Assembly (NCBI RefSeq): GCF_033958435.1
Contig: NC_134144.1
Location: 7,744,010-7,808,009, forward strand
Source of the DNA: Carettochelys insculpta
Lineage: Eukaryota > Chordata > Testudines > Carettochelyidae
DNA length: 64,000 nucleotides
Reading direction: 5' to 3'
Below are positions 1-9,875 of the stretch, in pieces. The number at the start of each line of letters is the position of its first letter. Positions within the stretch are counted from its first letter, which is position 1. A program made the position numbers and the translations under genes. The notes beneath the pieces were generated by a model. It searched no databases. It was not told the origin of the DNA and worked only from the letters and a program-made list of their open reading frames with translations.

Positions 1-1444
1 AACATATCAGTGAGCAAACAAGACCCGAGGGACAGTCTTACGTGGCTCTTCCTGAGAAGAACAGTCTGTGTGACTGGACTTCAGTGAAATCAGTGAATTT
101 TTCTTTTCAAGCAGATTGATATTTAAATATTGTATTTTAACAGAAATAAGGGCAAGTGATAGGGAAGCTGAGAGAAGACCCCATGGGACACCATTTAAAC
201 TCCCTCAAATCTGTCTCAGGTCCCCTTCTATCAGACCAGAATTGAAAAGCTGGGAATTTCAGAGTGTTGTCCACCTGCCTCCCTTAAATGCCTTTGAAAA
301 TCCCAGCTCATGGGCCCTTAATGAAAGGCCTAAATACACAGTATGCTATTTGTGATGCCAAGCTCCTAGCAGTGCTGGTGGGTGTACCGCACTTGTGAAA
401 CTTAGGCTGTTTTATTCGGGTGCCTAAATGCAGAGGTAAGAGCTTACATTTTAGTCACCTCTCTTCTGAAAATCTTGGCCTCTGTCTTCAGGCCATAATG
501 GACTTTTCACTTCAGTGTCCTGCCATCTGCATCATAGACTGCTCCTGCAGAGGGGATAAGTAGCTCCCTAGGGGACCCAGGTGCCAAAAGTCATGGACTT
601 TGCACCCTCTTGTGAAAGTAGCAAGTTGTGGTTTTCCCCCAACCCAGTCGATTGCCCACAGTTCACAGAGGTTCTGTGCAAGTCACCTGTCCCCTGGAGC
701 CTTTGGCCACAACGTCCTGGTACAGCCATGCTACTTACAGTTCCTTACTTGTTGCTGCTCACCCTCCCTTTGCTGCTGCAGGAAGGAGCTACCGCACTGT
801 GGCAAATCATTGCTGACAGAGGCCAGCGGATGTGATGTACAAGGAGGCTATGGAAAATTGTGACCTTCTTCTGCCTTTGTGGCTTGATCACAGGAAAAGG
901 CTGGGTGATGAAAGCAAGAAGTACCACTCCACTCATGCCCCCCGCCCACCAACTTTTGCTGCTCAGCTTGCATGGTAGCAGGGGGTGACAGGGCTCAAAG
1001 CTATCTCTGCAACAACTTTGTCTCTGACCGAGTGCAGTGCGCACAACAATATTAATTCAGGAAAAGTTTTCACCACCCAAGCTCCCAAAGAATGTGAGCA
1101 GTGTGAATGGCAGCCTGTGTGCAGTAATCACTGGTTTGATATTTTAAACAATGGCCCAAAAAAGCAACTGTATTGTTAGGCCTCCCACATAAGCAGGTGA
1201 AACCTGCCTTAAGCATTGTTCGAGCCGAGAATTGGCCCAACCTTATGCTGTTTGTGCTGCTTTTATTGTTCTCTGCTGTCTGATTTTGTGTCACAAGCTG
1301 TAATTTCACAATGCCTTTGGTATCTTTTGAGGATTATAATTAACAGTTTGGCACATGGCAGGGGAGATTCCTGGATTTTTTTCTGTCTGTAAATAATGGA
1401 TTTTTCTCTTTCTCTCCCTGTTTTTCACTTTGCATTTGCTGCAG
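1..1444 (+). other. ERBB4: 3' part of the ERBB4 intron upstream of exon JM-b
   Basis: This is noncoding sequence ending in a long pyrimidine-rich tract and a CAG acceptor at 1442-1444. I looked for the preceding extracellular exon (the cysteine-rich segment ending in a Cys-Thr-Gln-Gly stretch) and did not find it, so it lies before the window. The short open frames here are unconserved in appearance and have no recognisable domain. No repeat family was recognised. Confidence 0.7.
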
Positions 1445-1489
1445 GTGCATAGGGCCCCGTATCGAGGACTGCATCGGCCTGATGGATAG
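1445..1489 (+). CDS. ERBB4: ERBB4 alternative juxtamembrane exon JM-b (45 nt)
   Basis: The exon begins with one base completing a split Gly codon, then reads C-IGPRIEDCIGLMD and ends on the first two bases of an Arg codon (AG). The acceptor is a strong pyrimidine tract plus CAG; the donor is AG|gtactt. Human JM-b as I recall it reads IGSSIEDCIGLMD, so only two adjacent residues differ (PR for SS). JM-b replaces JM-a in receptors that cannot be shed by ADAM17 (TACE); it is the main form in heart. Length is a multiple of three and the phase matches JM-a, so JM-b alone, JM-a alone, both or neither all keep the frame. JM-a follows after only 120 nt. Confidence 0.95.
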   Translation: MHRAPYRGLHRPDG

Positions 1490-1609
1490 GTACTTGCTGA
1501 GTGCTTAGTTCCATTGTCCCCCTCCCATACTCCACGTGTCAGCAAAGGCGTGTGTATGCATGTCCCTGTGAATGGCAAATGATATTTTCTGTTCTGTAAT
1601 TGCCTGCAG
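1490..1609 (+). other. ERBB4: 120-nt intron between the JM-b and JM-a exons
   Basis: This very short intron separates the two alternative exons. It starts gtactt and ends with a modest pyrimidine tract (tattttctgttctgtaattgcctgcag), which looks weaker than the tract in front of JM-b. It holds a TGCATG motif at 1557-1562. The short distance from JM-b donor to JM-a branch region may disfavour joining both exons, which would suit mutually exclusive use; that is inference. Confidence 0.85.
1557..1562 (+). promoter_or_regulatory. TGCATG, candidate RBFOX splicing element between JM exons
   Basis: An exact TGCATG lies 68 nt downstream of the JM-b donor and 48 nt upstream of the JM-a exon. RBFOX proteins bind UGCAUG and usually promote use of an exon upstream of the site and repress an exon downstream of it. 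On that rule the site would favour JM-b in muscle, heart and neurons. The motif is seen; its function is inferred. Confidence 0.4.
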
Positions 1610-1684
1610 GTGTAGAGGCCCCACTAGTCATGACTGCATTTACTATCCATGGACGCGCCAGTCCACCTTACCACAGCATGCTAG
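1610..1684 (+). CDS. ERBB4: ERBB4 alternative juxtamembrane exon JM-a (75 nt)
   Basis: The exon completes a split Gly codon, then encodes [14 protein letters not shown], continues [10 protein letters not shown] and ends on AG of a split Arg codon. The acceptor is gcctgcag and the donor AG|gtaaca. The 75-nt length equals the known JM-a insert. In human ERBB4 the segment reads TGHSTLPQHA, and ADAM17 cuts between that His and Ser, the first step before gamma-secretase releases the intracellular domain. Here the Gly-His pair is Arg-Gln, and an Asn at the start is Arg; the rest matches. The exon is symmetric in phase with JM-b, so either can be spliced to the TM exon 24.6 kb downstream. Confidence 0.96.
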
Positions 1685-2104
1685 GTAACATCTTCCATCT
1701 TTCCATGTTGTACCTCCAGCTCCTTCCCCAGTTTCCACAGGAGAGTTGTACTGACCAGTTTGGTTAGACACATAATCCTTTTTATGTGATTTCAAGCTTT
1801 TGTCCACAAATATTCATAACCAAACAAAAGGAAGCATGCCATTTGAAATTTTGCATTTAGATCATTTAATGAATCTGAACAAAAACTGAATTGCACTAAA
1901 GTGCTTTTAAAATTTTTGAAAGGTTCCTCAGAATTGAACTGTGTTCAGAAAATATCACAATGTAGACAAAAATATTTTCTACCAAAAAAAAAAATCTCAA
2001 AATTGTTGGTAAGCTCTAGCCACTCAATTTTCTAATTTACCATTCAAATATGGCATTGGAAGTTGAGAAATTCAACCTATGCTTGCATTTGGTTTGGTCT
2101 AACA

Positions 2105-2140
2105 TGCATGCATGCCTGATGACCAAGCCAAATATGCATG
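2105..2140 (+). promoter_or_regulatory. Cluster of three TGCATG motifs downstream of JM-a
   Basis: TGCATG occurs at 2105-2110, 2109-2114 (overlapping) and 2135-2140, about 420-455 nt after the JM-a donor. With the site at 1557 this makes four RBFOX-type motifs within 700 nt of the JM exons. Part of the cluster comes from a short CATG repeat, so chance is possible. Confidence 0.3.
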
Positions 2141-4220
2141 GGAAGAATCTACGTGTTTGAGTCTAATTAATCCTCTGTGCTCAACTCTGTTATATCCTAT
2201 GATTTTTTTTTCCATTTGATTTGTTTTTTTTTTAATTCAAACTGGTTTAGTATGCCTCCACGCCCTCAGGGTGTGGTATCTGAGTGGGAGCTTTTCCTTT
2301 CAACCAACATCACCTCATGAAACATTTTAGCTTATTCTCCTTGGTTTGTCTTCAACATTCCCTTACATTGGTACAAAAAGATTAATGTAATGAAGCTCAG
2401 ATGAGCTTAATGGTTTAATATAGATGCTTCCTTGCCTCCAGGTTACTTATTCAACATGAGACCCTTATTTCCTAGTTGTTGACTGATAGTGGTTTTACTG
2501 AATGGAGAATGGTCTTAAAAATACAACTGGAAATACTAGCCAAATGTCTTCCCTAAATAATACAGACAAGATTAGTTAATATTTGATCCAGAGCCCAACA
2601 TAGTTAATGGGAGGAGGTCCAGGTTCCCAAGAGTGACTAGCCATTGTAAGTTCATCCATTTTTAAAGGCCCCATTTCCGAAGCTTTGAAAATAAGGGCCT
2701 CTTAAACAATCTCAGACTGTATACGAAAAACTGAGGTGCCCCAGATCACCAGTCACTTCTGAAAACCTTGACTTCATGGACTGAACTGAGCTTTGGATCA
2801 AGCCCTGGGGCCACAAAGGAGCAAAGCACTAACATGCTTAACTTAAATAGCTTCGACAGAACTACACATAAGTTGCACGTTAAGGGTGTGGATGTGTGTT
2901 TTGCTTGACTGGGGTCTTGGTCATTTTAAAATTATTTATAAAATATGTATGTTAAAATGGAAATGATATAAAGAAAATCTTAAAAAGAAGTTATGCACTT
3001 TGTACTGGAAATACTGAGAGGATTATTGGTAAGTTATGACACTACCCCAGTCTTTGTGTTCATCAACTGGGGTCTCCAGTATCCATTTTTTTTTAAAGAC
3101 ACTCAATATTGTTAGCCCAACCGGGCGAGAGCACATCATACTATCCATTGCTTGATTTAACTGGCAGAGTTGCTAAGCTTAACTTTGATTTCAGAAGATG
3201 GATTTATTTTTTCAAAGCTTACTTAGCTCCAATGCACATTGAAGTCTATGGAAACATTCTCATTAATATCATGGTTAGATCAGATCTGAAATTTGCATAG
3301 CAAAATGTGTAATGGCATGTGTTGGAAGCAGGGTGGATGAGGTAATATCTTTTTATTGGCTTGAATTTTGTTGATGAAAATGACATGCTTTTGAGGTGAG
3401 CCAAAGGTTTTTTTCCAGGCCTGGGATGAGGCTTGAAAGTGTTTCTCTTTCACCAACAGAAGTCAGAACCATAAAAGATATTACTTCACCCACCTAGTCT
3501 TGCTAACATTCTGTGACTAATATAGTTACAACAATATGGCTGAAACTGTAGATATATGAGGAATTTCGGTCATGGCGCTGTTCTACAGAAGATATTTGCT
3601 CGTAAGCGAACAGCTTTTAAGCTTTTGAAACAAATCAGACCCTTTTTTATTTTAAGAAGTTTAGACAAATGAACTTATCTCTGAACCTGTGAACTACTGT
3701 TGAGTCAATGAAGAAGACTGCTGTGATTTGGGAAGGGCTGAATATTAAACTATTAATTAATGGATTAAAATTAATGCATTCAAATGCCACATGTCCTGCT
3801 CCATTCAGTCTGAGTAGTGTGTAACCCTCACATATGGAATCCAGAAAGTCATTTCAGGAAAGAAAGTCTCCGGTAGAACTGCTGGTTTTGTTAAATGCAT
3901 TTTGTGGCAATGGTTGCAATGTAAATATGATTACATTTCAGAATGTGTGTGTTCTGTCACTTTAAGCCTATCCAAGGAATGTCAGATCCTCTTTATAGCT
4001 TCCACCCCTACATTTATTAATTTTTGAAATTATCCAATTTCTGGAGACAGCAGTGCCCATTGTTTGAGAAAATATGCAAAACTGCACTGGCAAAAATGGT
4101 CTCTTTTCTAGGTGATGCATGTGGTGGAAACCTAAGTGTATCTATTTCCCTAAAATGGAAGTGTTTATATTTTCCTCTAAGTATATTTTGTCTAGTATGA
4201 CCTACTTCACATCATTATCA

Positions 4221-4278
4221 GAGGGGGAGCCGTGTTAGTCTATATCCGTAAAAACAATGAGAAGTCCTGTGGCACTTC
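4221..4278 (+). repeat. SINE-like repeat fragment, head portion
   Basis: The sequence agccgtgttagtctatatc followed by aagtcctgtggcac is the head of a dispersed family seen several more times in this window. Full copies continue with a stretch on 'gactaacagattt', 'taagctttcgtggg' and 'acccacttcttcaga'. This copy stops where the next repeat begins. Confidence 0.6.
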
Positions 4279-4281
4279 ATA

Positions 4282-4654
4282 TGCTAATGTTGTGTCTACA
4301 CTAGAGAGATTTGTCGGTAGAAGGGGCCTTCTGTCGACGTAACTCAGGGAGCGTCTACACACGTAAAGCTCTCTGTTGACACTCTTGACAGAACTCTGCA
4401 TTTGTCTCAACGGTGTTCTCCCTTGAAAATTTGAGGAATAACACTTAGACATGCCTGTCAACAGAAAGGACTCCTAGTTTCCCAGGAAGCCCTATTTGCA
4501 GAATTTCTGGTCAGCTGGTCCAGTGACATAGGGCAATGCAGTTTGGTGGCGCTCTGTCGATGGAGCAGAATGACCTGTCGATCTGCTTTTGTGTGTCGAT
4601 GCACTCTGTTGACAGACCTAACGGTTGACAGATGCTTCTAGCGTAGATATACCC
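4282..4654. mobile_element. Palindromic MITE, TGTCGACAGA-rich
   Basis: The left end tgttgtgtctacactagag and the right end ctagcgtagatataccc are inverted repeats of each other. The interior carries many TGTTGACAGA / TGTCGATAG-like words in both orientations. No transposase. It resembles the element at 60519-60944. Target duplication is unclear. Confidence 0.6.
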
Positions 4655-5205
4655 GAAAAGATTTTCAGAGCATCATTAGTGACTAGTGACTGCTTCAGAC
4701 TGTTTTGAATGAAAACTGGATTGAGAAGCAGAGTGCTCTGTTGTTCAGCCAACCAACAGAACATGAGAACAAGGTCTATAATGCAGAGCAGTGACATATT
4801 TCTCACTTCCTTAATCTGCCTCCTTTCCCCAGTCCATGCTGTTTTTCTTTCCAGTTTTACAATTTGCAAATTGTTTGTGCCATGATCCATTGGCCTGAAG
4901 GCTTTTGCGAGAGTCTGGTAGAATAGCAGAGGGATTTTTACTGTCGCGTTTAATAAAGATGAATCAGATGTGTGCTACACTGCTTGTTTTCCAAAAGACC
5001 AGCAGTGACATTTCCAGACATAACCTCTTTCAGCTTGTATCTAGAGCCTTTAATTTACATTATGAACCCTTCATTCAGGAAGATTTATTACTAATACTTT
5101 CTAGAAGAATTCCACATCACGTGGTGGTAGAATCACTTTTCTTTTCTAATTTCCAGCTGAATGTCACTTACAAAATGAGGAACATTTTACCCCCTTCCTC
5201 TAGAT

Positions 5206-5542
5206 CAGGAGTGGCCAATCCACAGCTCTCAAGCTGCATGCAGTTCTTTGAGCAATTAAATGTGGCTCCTGCTCAGAGCAGTGCACCAGGAGCGATGTCT
5301 GCTGCTCTGCACATGGTGGCCATGGTGGCGGCAGTGGCTTCAGTGAGTTGCCAGCATCGAATTTGAGTAAGAGATCTGCGGTGCCTGGCTCTGGAGGAGG
5401 GGGAGGGCATTGAGCCACATATTATATATTTATTTTACATAGATAAATATAAATATATAATACCTGGCTCTATGCACTCTAGCCACGTGTTTCTTTGCAT
5501 GATATTCATGGTTCTTAGTCCCTAACTGGTTGGCCACCCCTG
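5206..5542. mobile_element. hAT-type MITE, CAGGGGTGGCCAAC ends
   Basis: The left terminus is CAGGAGTGGCCAATCCA and the right terminus is the complement of CAGGGGTGGCCAACCAGTT. The flanks ctctagat and ctgtagac match at 6 of 8 bases, consistent with a decayed 8-bp hAT target duplication. Nonautonomous; a 153-aa open frame that overlaps its left part is not a gene. Confidence 0.75.
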
Positions 5543-6409
5543 CTGTAGACCAGTTTATTGATAGCCAAGCAGCTGTCAGATTGCTGGTTAGATCTATAAA
5601 TTCACTGATCCTTTGTTCTACAGCAACCCAAATGTGTTTTCGATAAATGGAGTATCTTTATAAACAGTTTCCACACATTAGGTACCAGAAAAAATTCAAA
5701 CTATAAAGAGTGTAAACATCTGCATAAACTAACTAAAAGCCTTGTGAGTCAGTGGAAGAAATGGGCATTTCTTTTAGTTGAGGTTAGTTACTAAATTCCA
5801 GCTATTGTAACAATAGGACATACATCACTGTAGTCATAGGAATACTATGCAAAGCCGTAGTTCTCCACATTTCTGACACATTCTGTTATATTTATGTAAT
5901 GTCTAGCGTGGTGGTTTCTAAGTGTAATTTATGTGTGAGGCTGATTTTAGGAGCAGATTCTGTTACTGGTGTCTGCCTCTTTGAGCTGCTTTGCTGGCAC
6001 TAAGGAGCCAGAAATGGGACCGACCTTGCCAGCTGAGAATACCTAAAGCAAAAAAATATCATCCCTTGTTTTCCAGAATCTCAGCATATGATACATGCGG
6101 GGCACATGGGAGAGGAAAGGCAGAGGAGGGCTGACGGGGTGCTGCCAAGCTCTGTCTTAGCTAATTTAATTGGGAAATGTTTGTGCCCCAATCATTTAGG
6201 CAGTTTCTCTGCTTCTGGGTGCTAATATCTCCCCATTAGACTCTGACAAAGGCTCTCATCCCCCTGTCTGATCTGACTTGTCTTTTCCTCTTTTGATAAG
6301 GACTGTTGATACTGGGCCATTTCCACCTTGCTGAATAGACCTTGTCAGCTCTGGCCCTCCCTCTTACTGGGACCCCACTCTTTAAATACCTCTCTGAAAC
6401 CACCCCCCC

Positions 6410-6506
6410 CACTCATGCATCTGATGAAGCGGGTCTTTGCCCACGAAAGCTTATGCTCCAAAATATCTGTTCGTCTATAACATGCCACAAGACGACTTCT
6501 TGTTCT
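6410..6506 (-). repeat. SINE-like repeat copy, reverse orientation
   Basis: It contains gcatctgatgaagcgggtc, cccacgaaagcttatgctcc and degraded sequence matching the family head, in reverse complement to the 4221 copy. Confidence 0.6.
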
Positions 6507-6547
6507 CGAATCATTTACTGAAAACCAATAGAACAACAGAGGTGAAC

Positions 6548-6740
6548 TGAGGAGTAACCATGTTAGCATGTAGTGTATCAAATAATAAGCACTCCTGTAG
6601 CACCACGAAGACTAATGCATTTCTCAGGTCATGAGCTTTCGTGGGTAAGACCCACATCCTCAGATTATAAACCCACTAAAACTCATGAGCTAATAGGTGT
6701 GTTAGTCTTTAAGGTGCTACAGGACTGCTTTTGATTAGTG
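6548..6740. repeat. Two opposed SINE-like repeat copies
   Basis: A forward copy (6548-6670: 'accatgttagcatgtagtg', 'gagctttcgtgggtaagacc') is followed by a reverse fragment (6681-6740: 'gttagtctttaaggtgctac', 'aggactgctttt'). With 6410-6506 this makes three head/tail-mixed pieces of the same family in 330 bp. Confidence 0.55.
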
Positions 6741-6793
6741 TGTACTATGTATGGCTCTAGACTGGGATTTTTCAGGGAGTCTAAAGGAACTGT

Positions 6794-7082
6794 GGCTTGG
6801 TCTACACTAGGCAGGTAAGTCGATTACAGATACACATTTCTAGCCATGGCAGTAGTGTAGCTAGACTCAACATATTTGCAATTGAGTTACTTGGCTGTAT
6901 TCACGGAGGATAGTCGATGGGAGAGTTTCTCCCACTGACCTCCCTTGTTCTTCACAATATCAAGGAGTACAGGGGTTGACCCCAGATAGAGACATGTGAA
7001 ATTGAACTATCGCGAATGTGAAATCGAATTCCAGAAGATCGACCCTGACTGGGTCGATCTTTTGCATATTCTAGACATACCC
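6794..7082. mobile_element. MITE with GGCTTGGTCTACAC / TAGACATACCC ends
   Basis: The left end GGCTTGGTCTACACTAGG pairs with the complement of the right end (GGGTATGTCTAGAATATG). The interior has GATCGACCCTGACTGGGTCGATC, here quoted only as its GATCGACC and GGTCGATC arms, which form a short palindrome. It is related to the element at 36003-36282. I could not find a clean target duplication. Confidence 0.65.
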
Positions 7083-7246
7083 TAAATGTCTAGCTCCAGT
7101 TGAACATCGGTGGAAACAGAGACCTATTTCCCCAGGCACCTTTGAAAATCCCAGCTGTAATGATTATAAGGCAATTTCAGGACTAACTGAAAGGGAGATT
7201 GGGTGAGAAAGCGGGAAGGGAGAAACTCCACCATCTTATTGAAAGA

Positions 7247-7269
7247 AAAAACAAAACAAAACAAAACAA
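7247..7269. repeat. (AAAAC)n microsatellite
   Basis: About four units of AAAAC in a purine-rich stretch. Confidence 0.8.
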
Positions 7270-9511
7270 TGCCAAGCATTGCAGGTTTGATCGTTTTCTA
7301 CCCAGTTCAGTTATTCAAGCCAGGCCCAAGATAAAAATCAGTTAGCGCTAATGTGCATCTAGATTTACTAAGTTGCCAGTATTTACACTGTCAGACATTC
7401 GAACTATAATTCAAAGGAAAAGAAGCAAGGAATGAAGCTGCTCTTTTTCTGATGTGAGATCTATCATAAAACTGAGGACGTAATCAGGGGAGGGAGCAGC
7501 AACGAAACAGCACCTTAATAGTTCCCGGAATAAGCCTGTCTCGATTTACACCCTCACTAAATGGGCGTCACGTTTTCCTTTTAACTAACAGAAGCTAATT
7601 AGCTTGGTCCCCCATTGTGAAGTGGTTACATAAAACGATGTGTGGATATTAACGCAAATTACAGTATCCCCATACTTTCTTCCTATTAACAAGCCCCATT
7701 CTCATAATCATTTCTTCACAAACAAAAGGTTTCTTTTATATACTGTGTATGTATACAAGAGCTAATTAACAGTAAAAACCTTTGTAATGCAGGCAAAGCC
7801 TTGCATAGCTGTTTCATAACCTCCTACACAGTGTGATTTCATTAGAAATTCACAGTAACTCAGTAGCACAGAATACACGCTAGGGGAAGGGAAACCCACC
7901 TCTAATAAACTCCCCGGGCTCATCATTTTTATAGCACTCTGTTCCTGTGCTTGGATTAAAGCATTCCATATGTTCCAGTTATTTATAGAATAATTACAAC
8001 CGTTCCTGGAAGAGTCTAAAGAAAACCCCAAACTTAAAAAAAGCCCCAGTTTCAAAACCTTGCCCCATAAAATTTTACTCCATGGGGAAAATAATATTTA
8101 TTTGTGATTATAAATTAAACTACAAGCCTCCCTCTTGACTGGGGAAATACTCTGTTCCAGAGAGACTTCCTAATACGGTCGCAGAACCGATCACTTCAGG
8201 GAATGGATTTTATTTTTAAATATTGAAAAAGAATAGAAAAGCAAACTGGTTTTCGTCCTGATGTCTATGGATTAGATTACTGAGGTCACGCTTCCTTCCA
8301 TCTAGAATAAAGCCGAGTGACAGATAAAGTTATGTTTATCATGAGAGTCACTTTGGTCAAGCGGTTCTATTCCTGACACTGCAGCTGGCCCTCTTGGTGA
8401 CCCTGGCAACGTCCTTTCTCCACGGTGCTGCTGTTTCCTCTCCTGCTCTTTATCTGCCTTACATATTTAGACTGTCGCCAACTATGGGGGTGCCTGGTGT
8501 CTGCACAGTGGGGTCAAATTTTGGGTTCAGACCTATGTTCCCTCTTATCTTGTCCATGTTTGGGTGGACTTTTTCCATGCATGTGCAGAACAAATGTTCT
8601 AGGTGCACCGAGGCATGAGCAAATGTGCGCCGCCAGTAGGAACATGAGCCCATGCTGCTAATCAGCTGGGTGGCATTTGAACCTCTCCTGAGAGGCTGCA
8701 CAAATGCACAGCTTGCAGGGTACACTAGCACAGACTCTAGGTGCCCATCTAATGTAATGAGTAGTAATGAGTTTAGAGGGATTTATATAGCCACACACCA
8801 GAAACCACTGTGAGCTATGAATTACAGCCAAGGGGGCATGCTGAGCAAGCAGTGCTAATGGGGAGCTGGTCAGAGGAAGCAGAGAAGTAAAGGAGTGGGG
8901 ATTGCTCCTAAAAGGAGCTACTAACAACAACAGACTAATGTAAAAGGAGAAAGGAGGGGCTACTGATGCAGCAGTAGTTGCTTGCAGGGGAAAGAATTAC
9001 ACTCCCACTCCCCACTTCCTTGAGACCCTTGTAAAAAGGCCATACACTCAACATATGTAAGGCAGCCGCTCCAGGCAAGCTAGTGAGTAAAGTTCACCAT
9101 GGAAGGTGTGACGGTGCAATGTAAGGCACTGAGGCAATTTGGGACTGTCACTGGCCTTCCTCATAGACAGTCTGCTATGGTTGATGATCATCATCTGTCC
9201 ATGAGAAAACTGGTTGTGTAGCTAAGCATTGTGTCACGAGTGGGAGTGTGCTTTTTTTTTTCCTTCTTCTCCCATTACCCAGGAAGAGAATCATTTTCAT
9301 GTTTTCTGGGGCTGGAGGTTAAAAGAGCAGGGTTCCTTAGGTGACTAGCCTTCTCTGGTGATCTGCAGCCCCCCTTTGTTGTAGCTGCCGATTACAATGC
9401 ACTAGTTGTAAAAGATATACACAGCTACTTACAGCGTAGCTTTTCTCTAGGCTCTTTTGCTAATGATTAGATCACAAGGCTCCTTGTTTGAAGCTCAGCT
9501 GTAGTATAGTG

Positions 9512-9875
9512 CAGGGGTGAGAGAACTTTTTATGCCAGGCTCCACTTTTCATCCCTGTAATTAGCAGCCCCTCCCCCCTGCCCCAGCTTGTCTAATGTAA
9601 TCCAAAGCAATAGAAATTTTGGTTATGTTCATATAAATAAACTCTTTCACTACAGGTAAGAAAATGAGCCTGTGGAATATAAAAACCTCATTAATTGGTG
9701 TAGGAGTGTGACTACACATGCATGAAAACAGTAACAGATTTCAACATTTTTAATGAGATGGATGAGCCTGGGAACCAGTGGCTGATAATGCTGCACCCCC
9801 CCCCACTCCCCTGTCCTGGGTACGAAATTTCATGCCCCTCTCAAGTGGGCCCACACCCCACTTTGCACACCCCCA
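9512..9875. mobile_element. hAT-type MITE, CAGGGGTGAGAGAAC end
   Basis: The left terminus is CAGGGGTGAGAGAACTTTTT; the right terminus reads CTTTGCACACCCCCA, the inverted form with a changed last pair. Flanks gtatagtg (left) and gtgtaatg (right) match at 6 of 8, consistent with an 8-bp duplication. No coding capacity. Confidence 0.6.

Noticed and set aside
1..1444. Last common extracellular exon of ERBB4
   Set aside because: I searched for its cysteine-rich end before JM-b in all frames and saw no match; it must lie upstream of the window.
4905..5366. 153-codon plus-strand open frame
   Set aside because: Its 3' part runs into a hAT MITE, it has no domain or splice support, and it lies within an ERBB4 intron.
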